A DNA stretch of 60,000 nucleotides, taken from Cristatella mucedo. Lineage: Eukaryota > Bryozoa > Phylactolaemata > Cristatellidae. The notes beneath the pieces are model-generated. The model saw only the letters and a list, made by a program, of their open reading frames with translations, searched no databases and was not told the origin of the DNA. A program made the position numbers and the translations under genes. Positions 21,373 through 32,953 of the stretch are shown piece by piece. Position 1 is the stretch's first letter; every line of letters starts with the position of its first letter. The stretch covers positions 1,302,001-1,362,000 of the forward strand of contig WPIO01000099.1 of assembly GCA_009760855.2 (NCBI GenBank), read 5' to 3'.

Positions 21373-22106
21373 TGTAATCACTAATCTGCATGATAAGCTA
21401 CCTACAAGCTTAAGTGGTTTTGTGATCAGCCAGTTGTGCTTTAGGCCTTGAACCAGGCAAGAGTGGCATTGCACGGCTGAGGTTGCAGTGGTTGGCAATT
21501 TAGTGGTGCTCGATTGCAGTGCAGGAGTTTTTTTATGGCACGGCCCTGCTGTTCTTCTTGTGGCTTGGTGAGTTGCCTTTTGGCATTGATGGCACTACGA
21601 GGTGATGAGCTCACATAGCCCAGTGGTATTTATGGCACTATGAGGTGATGAGTCACTTCTTGGGGCAGTGCTGAGCTGGTAGTTGCTGCATGGAGGGTGG
21701 AAGGCAGAGCTGCTGAGTACATTTCGCGTTTGTAAAGTATACGTCTAATGCAGCCCGTTTCGGTATTTACATGTCGTCACTTGTGTGCTGTTGGGAGAGC
21801 ATACAACTTTAGGGTTCTCTAGGCGATGGTTTGCGGGTTAGCTATCTTCAGGTTTGTCTCTTCGTCGTTGCCATACTCCAAAAGTCTCAGCGTGAAACTG
21901 TGGGCATAGGGTTGTCACCTAAGAGGTACTAATAGTGATTTAGAAATCAAGATGTCACACGGAATTTTTTTGTGCATTGGCTGCAACTAGCAAGGGTAGG
22001 GGGTGTTTTTGAGGCCTGGTAAGGTATGCACAAGAAAGTTGCTACTCTTCATTTGTGACGATTCGGTTTCGATAGGAGCCCGGTTTAAGCACCTCTGCTA
22101 TATATG

Positions 22107-22108
<2 letters not shown>
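21373..22108. other. Unrecognised; short local duplication
   Basis: tggcactacgaggtgatgag (21588) recurs as tggcactatgaggtgatgag (21634). Nothing else was identified. Confidence 0.4.

Positions 22109-22157
<49 letters not shown>
22109..22157. repeat. (TA)n microsatellite with one CA interruption
   Basis: Two TA runs separated by taca near 22137-22140. Confidence 0.9.
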
Positions 22158-22330
22158 GCTCACGATATTTTACTTTATTCTTGCTGTGACGATTAAGTTG
22201 TTTTCACATCCTGATTAGGTTGGCTCGTATATTTGAAAACATCTTTGCTATGATGATTGAATCAATTCAGAACCTCATTTTGAATTTTTTAATTATTGTT
22301 CTTATATATCCAATATACACTGAATAATTT

Positions 22331-22431
22331 CTTCTCCATGACCTTCAAGGATTGTTTTATAATTGGAGCTACTAAATATGTACCGAATACTTTCTCCTCC
22401 CCGACCTTGGAAGATTGCTTTATAGTCGGAG
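22331..22431. repeat. Diverged direct duplication, about 60-bp spacing
   Basis: ttctccatgaccttcaagga...attggagct is repeated as tctcctccccgaccttggaa...gtcggagtt. It lies between the TA tract and the L2-A copy. Confidence 0.5.
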
Positions 22432-22493
22432 TTGGTAAGGTGGTTAGGCTTAGACAACTACTCGACTTTGTTCAAGGGGTAGCGTTCGATCTG

Positions 22494-23514
22494 CTCTGCC
22501 AGCATATCTCCTGTTGAATCTGCACGAAATCTAGGTGTTATGTTCCAAAGTGATCATTTATTAGACGACCACATCAGCCCCACAATCAACTCTGCCCACT
22601 TTCAGCTACATAATCTTGCTACAGTTCGAGCTTGTTTAGACAGGGATACAACATCGAAGTGTGTCCATGCATTTGTGACACCCGTCTTGACTTATGTAGT
22701 TCATTGGTTGCTGGTCTACCGGCCTGTGCACTCAGGCGCTGATAGCTGGTGCAAAACTCTGCAGCTAGGCTTGTCTGTCGTGACCGTCTCAGTTGCCACA
22801 TCACACCTTTTCTTGCCGACTTGCACTGGCTCCCAGTCAAGCAATGCATAGTCTTCCATGTTTTGTCACTCACTTTGAGGTCCCTTCATTCTTTGGCTCC
22901 AGCCTAACTATCAGATCTACTGTCCCACCAGGCTAAGCATCGTACCACCTGCTTTTCGGATTTAACCCTTTACCCAAACCTCGTACAAACCTCAAATCCT
23001 TTGGAGACCGTGCCTTTAGTAGTTCATAATAATAATTCACTTGATAAAGCGAATTATTATTATGAACTACTAAAGGCACGGTCTCCAAAGGATTTGAGGT
23101 TTGTACGAGGTTTGGGTAAAGGGTTAAATCCGAAAAGCCTTTGGAGACCGTGCCTTTAGTAGTTCATATGCTTCCAAAACCTGAAACTCACTCGCGACTT
23201 GCTTCACTCCGACGTTTCTTGACTTGATCACATTTAAAAAGAAACTGAAAATGCACCTATTTGTCACAGCATTTGTAGGTCCCTTTGATTCTTCCTTTAT
23301 ATGCTTATGCATTCTGACACTATGCATGCTGCCACTAACCATACTTGCATGCTGACCCTGTGCATGTTACCCCTAACCATGATATTCTTGTTGTTTATTG
23401 AGCATTCTACCACTAACCATTCGATCGTGCTTCCTCTGCAGCAAATGTAAAGTGCTTAGAAAGAGATGAGTTCTCTTAGAGCACTTTATCAAGTGTAATA
23501 TTATTATTTGCTTG
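22494..23514 (+). mobile_element. L2-A 3' part containing a perfect 88-bp foldback
   Basis: Sense L2-A fragment from the post-RT region (gctctgccagcatatctcct) through the C-terminal coding end and 3' UTR to the tail at about 23510. At 22951-23138 the sequence turns back on itself in a perfect inverted repeat. It then resumes forward, repeating 31 bp already passed. Frames are broken throughout. Confidence 0.85.
22951..23138. repeat. Perfect 88-bp inverted repeat, 12-nt spacer
   Basis: 22951-23038 and 23051-23138 are exact reverse complements, checked base by base. The spacer is acttgataaagc. Spacer and inner arm ends together resemble the antisense L2-A tail (aataataattcacttgataa). The 31 bp at 22998-23028 reappear in direct orientation at 23138-23168. 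Confidence 0.95.
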
Positions 23515-23700
23515 CATAACTTCTCTTTCTCTTTGTTGCGTGAGACAAAGTCTGTTGGTTACCGAATGCGTACCAGAAGCCACTTAGGCTGTGAGTGCGC
23601 TCTGCACAACTCTCCTTCGTAACACCCAAGTAGTCTTTATGGCTTTGTGGAGTTACAGATGGAGATACATTACGTTATATTATATTAGTACTACTATTAT
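23515..23700 (+). mobile_element. L2-B 3' end
   Basis: ttctctttctctttgttgcg, gtctgttggttaccgaatgc, taggctgtgagtgcgctctg and gtggagttacagatggagat, then an eroded acatt/atatt tail. It abuts the preceding L2-A tail. Confidence 0.8.
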
Positions 23701-24385
23701 TATTATCATGGGTGCTACAAAGTGCTGCTGGTAGATAGCCCGAGCACTTCCTACCTCAACATAATCTCTGACCACCCTCTTTGGGATGAACGGTCTACCC
23801 AGTGGTGGTTCATAGTGCTAATCAAGTGCATTTGCCAAACAGCTTGACAATAATGTGAATGCCCTTTATAAGGCTCTATGATCATTGAGTATTCACACAA
23901 CTCGAATTGCTATGTGGCACAAAGATGTAGAAAAGCAGCCTTCGATTTGTCCGGCACCGAATTGTCTGTTTACCCAGTATTCGACCCTTTACCTCTCGAG
24001 AGCCAGTGGCTGCTCAGACAGTCTAATCCCTAAAATTGCCTCGGCCCATTCAATGATCACAGCCTACGTCGATCGTTAGGTGCCTATGCCTAGCATTTGT
24101 TGAGCCTCTGAGCAGCTAGTGATGGCCAAGCTGATCCTACGTGATGAATTAACCCACCAGAAGTGAGGCTCTATCAAAATCACTTACAACAGCCCTTGCT
24201 GGCTGGCTTACTTGCAGGGGTGGCTTTTTATGGCACGCTGACATTTATGGCCTTTTTGATCTGTGATGAGATGGATGGTTTATAGCTCATTGCTATAAGT
24301 TTGTGGCCGTTAGATTAGTCTTAATGGCAGAAGCTTGGAACACACATGGGCCTAGGCAGGAGGGTTATGGGTCTTGATTGGTGAG
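23701..24385. other. Unrecognised sequence
   Basis: No domain, RNA gene or repeat family was recognised. Confidence 0.4.
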
Positions 24386-24560
24386 CCGTGATGGCACACT
24401 AAATAAGGTGTTTGCTTTGCACGACCTCGGTTCCGAGGTCGCAGGTTCAAATTCTGTGGCAGGCGATTCTTTATCGCAGCTGCAAGCGGTGGTGATAGCC
24501 CAAAAGTCTATTCTGTCGCTATACAAAAGAGGCTGTTCAATCAGCTAGTATTTTTTTAAA
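24386..24560 (+). mobile_element. SINE-B, nearly complete
   Basis: Sense copy. It has an A-box-like tgatggcacactaaataagg, the palindromic cgacctcggttccgaggtcg, and B-box aggttcaaattctg. Then come ggcgattctttatcgcagct and the 3' end tacaaaagaggctgttcaat cagctagt, followed by a T-rich tail. The split promoter marks it as tRNA-derived. I do not call a functional tRNA because no acceptor stem closes. Confidence 0.75.
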
Positions 24561-25014
24561 TTTTTTTCGACAGCTAGCCGGCCGGAGCCTATGGTATGCC
24601 TGATGGAAAAGCCAGCCTTTGGGAACGTGTCGATTCGCGCCGGAGTGCTCGGCTTGGTGGCATCTCGAGTGACACTTACTCTACGGTTGTCAGCATCAGC
24701 ATCGAAGCAGTTGCTGCTTCTCCCAGGGGACTTTTTAGGAGGTAAGTGATCAGGCCATCTCTCCAAAGGTAAGAGGTCCCTTCGAGCCATGCTGTCTCGG
24801 CTGTGGCTGCGTCGGCGGAGCGAGTCGGAACTCTGCCACCTGCCCCACTAGGCTGTGCTGCTGCACCATTGTGCAGTCTAGAGATTTCTACTCCAGAAGG
24901 CGAAATTGTTTAATTCAGTGCTGCTTTTGTGATGTAAGAGATGTTTTTCAGTCAGTCGATGTAATCGATGATTGTTTGCGTGAGCGTCTTAGGATTGTGA
25001 AGAATTGGTCCATG
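24561..25014. other. Unrecognised sequence
   Basis: No feature was identified. The 81-codon minus-strand frame has no recognisable domain. Confidence 0.4.
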
Positions 25015-25220
25015 CCATAAATGCCCTATAAAAAGAAGCTTAAAACGCACCTGTTTAGTGGAGTATTTGGTGTCTTTATAATTTGTCCCTCGTGTGCATG
25101 TACCTGCCTACACAATACATGCTGTGTGTGCGTGCTACCACCATATGCAGCATTTGTGAAGTGCCTATAGAGAGATTCAGTTATCTGAGGATGCTATGCA
25201 AATGTATTATTATTATTATA
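25015..25220 (+). mobile_element. Diverged L2-A 3' end
   Basis: aagaagcttaaaacgcacct, ttgtgaagtgcctatagaga, gattcagttatctgaggatg and tattattattatta follow the L2-A order but are diverged. Confidence 0.65.
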
Positions 25221-25415
25221 GAAAAATGTCCACTCATAGGACGGCATGGCAACTGTAAAAGAGGGCTTAGACCGAATCAGAAAGAGCCAACCCAGCTTGT
25301 GGTCAGCCAATGGGAAAGGCCTGACTTGGCCCTTTTTGAAAGCTGACATTGAACTTGTGAGGGGTAGTGAAGCGCCTGACACACTGCCCGTGCAAAGAGG
25401 AAGGCAGCCGCTTGT

Positions 25416-25533
25416 GAGTCGTGAGACGACCTCTGATTTTGCTGAGGTAGTGGGCTCGAGCCCCGAGCCAAATGTGAAGCCCCTGAATAGAGATATTAAG
25501 TTCTCTTGGGGCACTATACAAATGAATTATACT
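25416..25533 (+). mobile_element. SINE-A (partial 5')
   Basis: B-box-containing ggtagtgggctcgagccccg, then the LINE-like end gaagcccctgaatagagata and ttctcttggggcactataca aatgaatta. The A-box end is unclear. Confidence 0.65.
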
Positions 25534-26603
25534 CTGATCGACGAACAGCGCTATGCAGCTGCGAGTAGTCGTTGGCCTCGGTCAGAAGCTCTTAGGTAGA
25601 GGCAGAGAAAAGAGAGGCTTGTGTTCTTATTTCCCTGCAGACTGTCAGACAGCACTAATGATCCGAGAGGTAATTGATCTGCCCGAGCTGACCGGCAGCC
25701 ACCCAGTTCTAGGCAGCAGATGCCTTCCTCCCCCCCCCCCCAGTTAAACCACCGGCCGTTAGCTAGCAGTATGCCTTCTGCAGCCTTTTGACAAAAAACT
25801 GCCAGCTAGCTCCCTGGAGGTGAGTGTTTGTTAGCCGGCTCTAAATTCAGAGTGTCTGCCCCTCGAGTATTCGCCCCGAATCGAGCTTGCCAGCATGGGC
25901 TCTGCTGCAGCCCAGTCACTGCCTGCTGATTTACTGAGAGCTACTATTAGCAAACGAATCCCTCTGCCGTTCTCGGTGTGTCTGGTGGGTCGATCTTTGT
26001 TTTCTCTGTTACTATGTAGTATCGCTTGCTGCTTCCTGCTTTCTAAGAAAGCTAAGACGATGATGGCTGCGGTCGGTAGCTGAGTCCCAGTAGCAGCCCA
26101 ATGGCTAGTCTGTCTGAGTGAGCCGACTGGCAGCCCGATGGCCTTAAGTAGTGTCTTCAATTTTGCACCGGCACATGGCAATCGAGGTGATCAAGATTGC
26201 TCTGTGCGTGTTTACTCAGATATTCACAGCTCTCGAATGTTCCCCGTCTGTCCAGCATGGCACGACCAGCCACCTCAAAATGTGGGACTTACGTGTTATT
26301 GTAGCTTGTTTTTGTTGTTTTGCTATGCAGCAAAGCTTTATCCTCCACCTCACTTGGCTCCCAGCATCTAGCAGCCAATGATGAATGTACTGCCCTTCAA
26401 GCAGCACATTCAAGCAGCTGTCAATGACCAGATTGCCCCACCCCCCAAGATGTTGACAGCTGCGATGGGCTGCCCTGCTTTAAACTGGCAGTTTGTGCAA
26501 GGCACCGCAGTGTCGAGAATGTCGTGAATATCTCATCACACCACTTAACACTGCAGTGGCACCTTATAGGATGACTAGTGACTTCCTGGTCCTGTTACTC
26601 ACC
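25534..26603. other. Unrecognised sequence
   Basis: Contains a C run near 25729-25741. Overlapping frames of 60-116 codons on both strands have no domain-like composition. Confidence 0.4.
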
Positions 26604-27140
26604 TTAATAATATATAATAATAATGCACTTGATAAAGCGCCCTCAGAGAACTTAATCTCTCTCTCTCTAGGCGCTTTACATTTGCTGCAAAGGGAAATGC
26701 GATTGAATGGTGAGTAATATCATGCTTGATAAACAAACAAAATGAAATAACATGGTTAAGGGTGACATGCACAGGGTCAGCATGCAAATGTGGTTAGTGG
26801 CAGCATGCACAGTTTCAGCATGCATAAGCACATCAAAGACGAATCACAGGGACCCACTAAATGTTGTCCTAAATAGGTGTTTATAAGTTCTTTTTAAATG
26901 TGGTCAGGTCAGGGAATGTTCTGACGCAGGTCGAGAGGGAGTTCCAGGCTTTGGGAGCATACGAACTAAATGCACGGTCTCCAAAGGATTTGAGGTTTGT
27001 ACGAGGTATTTGTAGGCTGTTGGATCCGAAAAGTGGGTGGTGCGATGCTTGGCCTGATGGGGGAGTATATCTGAGAGGTAGGCTGGAGCCAAAGAATGAA
27101 GTGACCTAAAAGTGAGCGACAAAACTTGTGAGGCCTTGAA
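26604..27140 (-). mobile_element. L2-A 3' fragment
   Basis: Antisense copy with tail (ataataataatgcacttgat), stem-loop, full 3' UTR and part of the C-terminal coding region, up to gacctaaaagtgagcgac. The 72-codon frame at 26904-27122 is the remnant of SLTFRSLHSLAPAYLSDILP. Confidence 0.85.
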
Positions 27141-27457
27141 ATCGCTCAGTTATCTTGTGCCTCTGTAGCATTAAGTGCTGTAATAAACAGGTGCTTTTTA
27201 AGCTTCTTTTTAAATTTTGTCAAGTCAGGAGATGTCGTGACGTCAGTTGGGGTTGGCTTTCAACTGTTGTGAGAAAACGAACTCTAGGCATGGCTTCCAA
27301 AGGATTTGATGTTTGTATGATGTGTAGCTAAACGATTTGATTCATTAAAGTGGGTGATACAATGCCTGCCCTGACAGGGAGTAGGTGTGATAGGAGCCAG
27401 AGGATGAAGGGACCTAAATGTGGGTGACAGAACCTTGAAGTCGATACCCTGCTTGCC

Positions 27458-27685
<228 letters not shown>

Positions 27686-27759
27686 TGCAGGTCGGCGAGA
27701 GCTTGTGTGATGTGGCAATTACAACGCTCACGAAAGACAAGCCTGGCTGCACAGAGTTT

Positions 27760-29330
27760 AATAATAATAATAATAATAATATTGCACTTGATAACGCGCC
27801 CTCAGAGAACTTAATCTCTTTCTAGGCGCTTTACATTTGCTGCAAAGTGATACGCAATAGAATAGTAAGTAAAATCATGCTTGAAAAACAAACAAAATGA
27901 ATAACATGGTTAGGGGTTACATGCACTGGGTCAGCATGCAAATGTGGTTAGTGGCAGCATGAACAGTGTCAGCACGCATAAGCACATCGAGGACGAATCA
28001 CAAGGACCCACTAAATGCTGTCCTAAATAGGTATGTTTTTAAGTTTCTTTTAAATGTGGTCAGGTCAGGGGATGTTCTGATGCAGGTCGGGAGGGAGTTC
28101 CAGGCTGTGGGAGCATACGAGCTAAATGCACGGTCTCCAAAGGATTTAAGGTTTGTACGAGGTATTTCTAGACTGTTGGATTCCGAAAAGCGAGTGGTAC
28201 GATGCTTTGCCTGATGGGGTAGTATCTCTGAAAGATAGGCTGGAGCCATAGAATGAAGAGACCTAAAAGTGAGAGACAAAACCTTGAAGTCAATCCGTTG
28301 CTTGACTGGTAACCAGTGCAGGTTGGCGAGAAGTGGATTAATGTGGCAACTGCGACGCTCACGACAGACAAGCCTAGCTGCAGAGTTTTGCACCAGCTGC
28401 AATCGCCTGATCGCACATGCTGGTAAGCCAGTAAGCAGTGAGTTGCAGAAGTCGAGACGGGATGTCACGAATGCATGGACCAACTTGGACGTGGTATCCT
28501 TATCTAAACAAGCCCGAATTTTAGCAATGTTATGGAGCTGAAAATAGGCTGATTTGACTGTGGAGCTGATGTGGTCGTCTAACGAGAGGTCGCTTTGGAA
28601 TATGACACCTAGATTTCGAGCTGATGCAACTGGAGATATGCTGGCAGAGCCAATTTTGAAAGTCAGCCTTTCCAATTTCTGAATAACACTAGGTTTGCCC
28701 ATAACTAGTAAGTTAGTTTTATCATCGTTTAGTTTTAGAAAATTTGCTGCCATTCATGATCGGATGTCATCAATGCATGCAGCAAGTGAGTTGAGAGAAT
28801 TTGAGGTGCTCGAAGGCTGGGAGGGATCAAAGCAAAGGTACAACTGAGTGTCATCCGCATAGAAGTGAAAGCCTAGATTGTGCTTGGCAATCACATCAGC
28901 GAGAGGGAGAGTATAAACGGTGAAAAGGACCGGACCTAGCACAGAGCCCTGAGGTACTCCATATTTTAGAGGTACTTCAGATGATCTTTGTCCATTCACG
29001 TCAACACTCTGGAGTCTCCCACTGAGATAGGACCTGAACCACTGCAGAGCAGTGCCAGTGATGCCCAGGCGAGATGAGAGGCGCTCTAGAAGTACTTTGT
29101 GATCGATGGTATCAAAAGCTGCCGAAAGATCGAGCAAAACAAGAAGAGACACTCTACCCATGTCTGCATTCCTAAGTAGGTCGTTGTATACCCGAAGCAA
29201 TGCTGACTCTGTGGAGTGATTAGCTCTAAAGCCAGACTGGAACTTACTAGCAAGGTGTGAGGTTTCGATATACGAGTTCAGCTGGTCTGCCACGACCTGT
29301 TCCAGTGTCTTTGACAGGAATGGTAGAAGG
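27760..29330 (-). mobile_element. Young L2-A LINE with near-open reverse transcriptase
   Basis: A 1.57-kb 5'-truncated element with an (ATT)n tail at 27760. It is flanked by gagttt at 27754-27759 and 29331-29336, a probable 6-bp target duplication in an older L2-A copy. The minus-strand frame is open from the 5' edge (29330) to 27998 except for one lesion. The expected Trp in IRSWMAANFLKL is TGA just upstream of 28753. RT motif A (LLDLSAAFDTID), motif B ([18 protein letters not shown]) and motif C ([12 protein letters not shown]) all look catalytically intact. The RT N-terminus and the endonuclease are missing, so it cannot be autonomous. It closely resembles the young copy at 2.9-4.0 kb. Confidence 0.9.
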
Positions 29331-29560
29331 GAGTTTCGCACCAACTGTAAGTGCCTGATTGCACAGGCCGGCATACCAGCAAGCAGTTTGTTGCATACAT
29401 CGTGGTAAGGAATTACAAACTCATTGACCAATTTGGATGTAATATACCAGTCAAAGCCTGCTCAGATTTTAGCAATATTATGTAGCAGAAAGTAGGCAGA
29501 TTTGACTGCTGCAGAGCTGATGCAAAGATTGGTGTAGAAGCTTAAAGGCAGGACATTGAG

Positions 29561-29845
29561 CTTTAGCTGGCCAAGCTCACTTGAGGGTTAGTCCCAAAAA
29601 ACGTGTGCTGCATGTAGCCAGAGTCGTGCATGGAACTAAAGTGGGCAGATAGCTATTAGGTCTCTTCATCTGCCTCACACAGGATCCCATCAAGTTTGAG
29701 GATCTTCTATTTTCAATTTTCCTCAACGGGCACTTTCTAAATCACTGCCATCTACTCATTTGCAGAGGATCAGCTTTGTGTTCTTTTCTTAATATTTGTG
29801 CCTGTATTTTGCTTAATAATATGCTTTTACCTTCGCTTATTGCCG
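29561..29845. other. Upstream flank of the zinc-finger pseudogene
   Basis: No gene was seen. The last bases (ccttcgcttattgccg) align with the splice-acceptor region of the paralogous gene (tgtttttgactgcag), but the AG has become CG. Confidence 0.4.
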
Positions 29846-30688
29846 GTCAAGCTAGGAAGACATCGCTCGGCTGCAAGCTGCTATGGCCACTGGCTGCCTC
29901 CAGACCGATGTCCCCGAGGTTAATAGCCTCAAGCCTGAGTTTAACTCTGCCGACCGATGTGAAGGTCGAGATTCAGAGGTCAAAGGTCGATGCTCGGCAG
30001 GAGACAGTAGCAGTAGCATGAGGGAGGCTGCATGCATGCGATCGGTGCGGCAAATGGTACTCTTCTTCGAAGAGCCTGGCGAGGCACGTGCGCCTGCATG
30101 CTGGAGACAGGCCGCAAGCGTTCGATCTGTGCAGCTAGCTGATCGCCTACCCTGACTTGCTCCGGAGACATGTGCGCGATCACACTGGCGAGAGGCTGCA
30201 CGCCTGCGATCGTTGCAGAGTTCGTGGTTCGTGGGCCTCAGCAGCCTGAGGAGGCACCAGATGCTGTTGCACACGGGCTAGAGGCCGCACGTCTGCACTC
30301 ATTGCAGCAAAACGCTCGTCTGCGCCGGCGTCGTGCCACGTGCCGAAGCACACAGTCTAGTGGCCCTATGCGTGCGAGACATGTGGCAAGCGGTTTAGGT
30401 ACTGCAGCGGCCTTTAGATCCATGCTAGCTCTCAGGCGGGCAAGAAGCAGAAGCAGCACTTCTGCCGTACTTGTGGAAAGCGCTTTTCGTGCAAGAAGTA
30501 TCTGAGGAGACACATCTGGGTCGGGTGCACCAGCAACCTGTCCAGGCGCGTGCTGGTGGATGAGAGGCAGCATGCCTGCATTCATTGTGGCAAGCGGTTT
30601 CTTTTAGCCACCGACCATCTGAGGATGGATGCGTACCCCACACAGGCAAGTGGCCGTATCCTTGCAATCATTGTGACAAGCGTTTCTC

Positions 30689-30808
30689 ACCGAAAGCTGC
30701 TTAGGCTGTGAGTGCGCTATACGAAACTCTCCTGCGTAACACCCACGTGGTCTATACGACTTTGTGGAGTTACGGACGAAGATACATTACATTACATTAC
30801 ATCCCTGC
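30689..30808 (+). mobile_element. L2-B 3' end inside the zinc-finger pseudogene
   Basis: ccgaaagctgcttaggctgt through tttgtggagttacggacgaa to a fresh-looking acattacattacat tail. It splits a finger between CDKRFS and CTLKRHI. The sense orientation matches the pseudogene. Confidence 0.85.
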
Positions 30809-30900
30809 ACCCTGAAGAGACACATAATCCTGCAATCTACCGAAGAGTAAGGATGGAATCCAGTGGAACCCGCGTCATTATTGTGACAAGCGTTTCTTTC

Positions 30901-30995
30901 AATAATAAAAATAATAATGATAGTGTACTTGATAAAGCGCCCTCAGAGAATCGCTTTCTAGGCGCTTTACATTTGCTGCAAAGGGAAACACGATT
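30901..30995 (-). mobile_element. L2-A 3' end inside the zinc-finger pseudogene
   Basis: Only about 95 bp: an AT-rich tail (aataataaaaataataatga), stem-loop sequence (ataaagcgccctcagagaat) and cgctttacatttgctgcaaa. It follows TGTGACAAGCGTTTC of a finger and is followed by cccagcgatctagc of the same array. Confidence 0.8.
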
Positions 30996-31222
30996 CCCAG
31001 CGATCTAGCATGCCACGTGCCTGAGCGAGCTGCCATATGCCTGCAATGATTGTGCCTGGCATACGGTTCTCACGGCACAGCAGCCTCAGGAAACACCGGA
31101 GCATGCACACAGGTGACCTGCTGCATGCCTGCGATTTTTGTGGCAAGTGGTTCTTTCAACTTAGTGATTTGAGGAGACACTTGCCCTCGCACGGCCATTG
31201 CCAAGATGCCGGAAATCTGTGA

Positions 31223-32423
31223 TCGTCATGCCAAGAGGATCTGGCACCCCAGCGCTCTGTGGCACTACATGGTCATTGCCAGTAGAAGCTGGCTGACCAC
31301 CTACAATATAGTGTTTTCCGAGTTCACTGACAGTTCATTGAGCAGACCGTGAGCGCTCGGGGCAAGCTGAGTGGCCAGTGATTTTCCGAGGCTGAAGTTC
31401 CAAAAAGACGTCATCTTTCGTTATCATCGGCCAGAGGCTGTGCAGTCTTGGTCTGTTCGGCATGCAATCATCTGCTGCCTGTCAGCTTCCGAGAGGCCAT
31501 CGTATGCTTATGCTCGCAGTGGGTCCTGCGCTTTAGCAGTGTATGCTGCTCAGCTGATGCAGCAAGTGATTTGCTGTGATCGGTTAAAGCTGCTCATCTG
31601 CTATGCCACTGGCTAGTGGCTGTGTCAGCTTACTCATTGATGCCATTGAAAGGGGGAATGGTGGAGGTTTTACGACTGATGATGATTTAGGCAACGGCTT
31701 GTTGGCTAGCTGTCTTGATATTGTTGTGCCTAGTTGTTGAGGCCACCCAGGTTAGTCAGGAGGCTTGACAGTGTTTACGATGCCGGTATGATGTGCCAGT
31801 TGCCATTTGCAATCGCACAGAAGCTGCTCAATCGGAGGATTGCGAACATGAGCCCATGTCGACTGGTGTATAGTTGGCGTGTGGACGTGGGCAGGAAATG
31901 GATCGTGCATTGCAGTGCAAGATCGGTGTGATACGGTTGGGCAGATTGTCTTGCTGACACTGTGCCGCAGATCCGTAGTAGTCTCTGCCGCGAACCGAGG
32001 TACAGATAGAGAAATCGGCTGACTAGAGCCAGAGCCACCGTGAGAGAATTAGATGCTCTCTTAAGCTTGGCCTAGTTCTATTCGGAGCAAAGCTGCCTGT
32101 AAATTGAGCTTGGCCTGTAAGCCCGATAATTGGTTTTATGGCTGGTGGTGTAATGCAACTTTATCGTACCGTGTGAGGAGTTTTCATCTGGTGGCGGTAA
32201 CCTACCTGCGCTTTTATTGCTAAAGCTGAACCTTGCATCAATAGGTTTTTCTGCTTACTGCATCTCGTTTAGCCCCATTATATAGCTTTATTGAGTGCTA
32301 TTGACTAGTTAGTAATGTGGCTGCATACAGCAGGTAAGGCAATGTCTAGTTGCTTATCAAATAAAAGTCCTTGGCTTGTGTGTTCGTTGCTTCTATCTTG
32401 CTGTCGCCATCCATAAAAATAAA
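31223..32423. other. Unrecognised sequence
   Basis: About 1.2 kb downstream of the pseudogene with no recognised feature. ctagctcatt at the right edge begins a SINE-B. Confidence 0.4.
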
Positions 32424-32606
32424 TAAAATACTAGCTCATTTAACCGCCTCTTTTGTATAGCGATAGAAGTGCCTTTACGGCTATCACCTCCACTTGCAGT
32501 GGCAATAAAGGATCGCCTACCGCAGGATTCGAACTCACGACCTCTAGACGCAGTCGTGAAAACCCAACCGCCTCACCTACTGTGCCAGCACAGCTCACAT
32601 GTCATC
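32424..32606 (-). mobile_element. SINE-B, nearly complete
   Basis: Reverse copy: ctagctcatttaaccgcctc, ttttgtatagcgatagaagt, ggcaataaaggatcgcctac, B-box complement aggattcgaactcac, then cgcctcacctactgtgccag at the A-box end. Confidence 0.8.
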
Positions 32607-32821
32607 ACCGGCTGAGTCGAGCTGGTGGCAAACGATAGTCACACAAAAACCTTGATTTACTATAATAACGATGCAGGTCTGTGATTTGATAAGGAATGCT
32701 TATGCTTAAAAGGTTTTAGCTTCTGGCTACGTGGTTGTGGAAGCACCAGAGACCTGCATGCACCTGTATACCACCGAAACAATGCTGTTCGGAATCGCAG
32801 AATAAAATATAAATATGTGAT

Positions 32822-32953
32822 ATTATTCATTTATGCAACGCCCTAGGAGAACTTGATCTCTATTCAGGCGCTTCACGTATGCCTCGGGGCTCGAGCATAT
32901 GACCTCAGCCAGACCTTGGTCGGGGCGAGCATCTTAGCCACTGGACCCAACCA
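32822..32953 (-). mobile_element. SINE-A, nearly complete
   Basis: Reverse copy: LINE-like end aacgccctaggagaacttga, gcttcacgtatgcctcgggg, B-box region gggctcgagca, then ccttggtcggggcgagcatc and the A-box complement ttagccactggaccca. It directly abuts an antisense L2-A tail. Confidence 0.8.

Larger units (their letters stand above)
29846..31222 (+). pseudogene. C2H2 zinc-finger pseudogene, paralogue of the 10-finger gene
   Basis: The 5' leader (gtcaagctaggaagacatcg), its in-frame TAG and the start codon at 29883 (MATGCLQTDVPEV) match the gene at 54.2-55.2 kb (MATGRRKTGVHEV). A shift near 30010 moves finger 1 (HACDRCGKWYSSSKSLARHV) into another frame. Later units are scattered over frames with stops (CGKRFSCKKYLRRH-like near 30470; CDKRFS at 30678-30688). 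The last clear ones are FSRHSSLRKHRSMH and HACDFCGKWFFQLSDLRRHL (31060-31190). Two LINE ends lie inside finger units: L2-B (30689-30808) and antisense L2-A (30901-30995). Acceptor loss, frameshifts, stops and insertions make this a clear pseudogene. Confidence 0.8.

Noticed and set aside
29852-30667. Minus-strand frames of 73-140 codons opposite the zinc-finger pseudogene
   Set aside because: Antisense shadows of GC-rich degenerate fingers. The plus strand has the homology.
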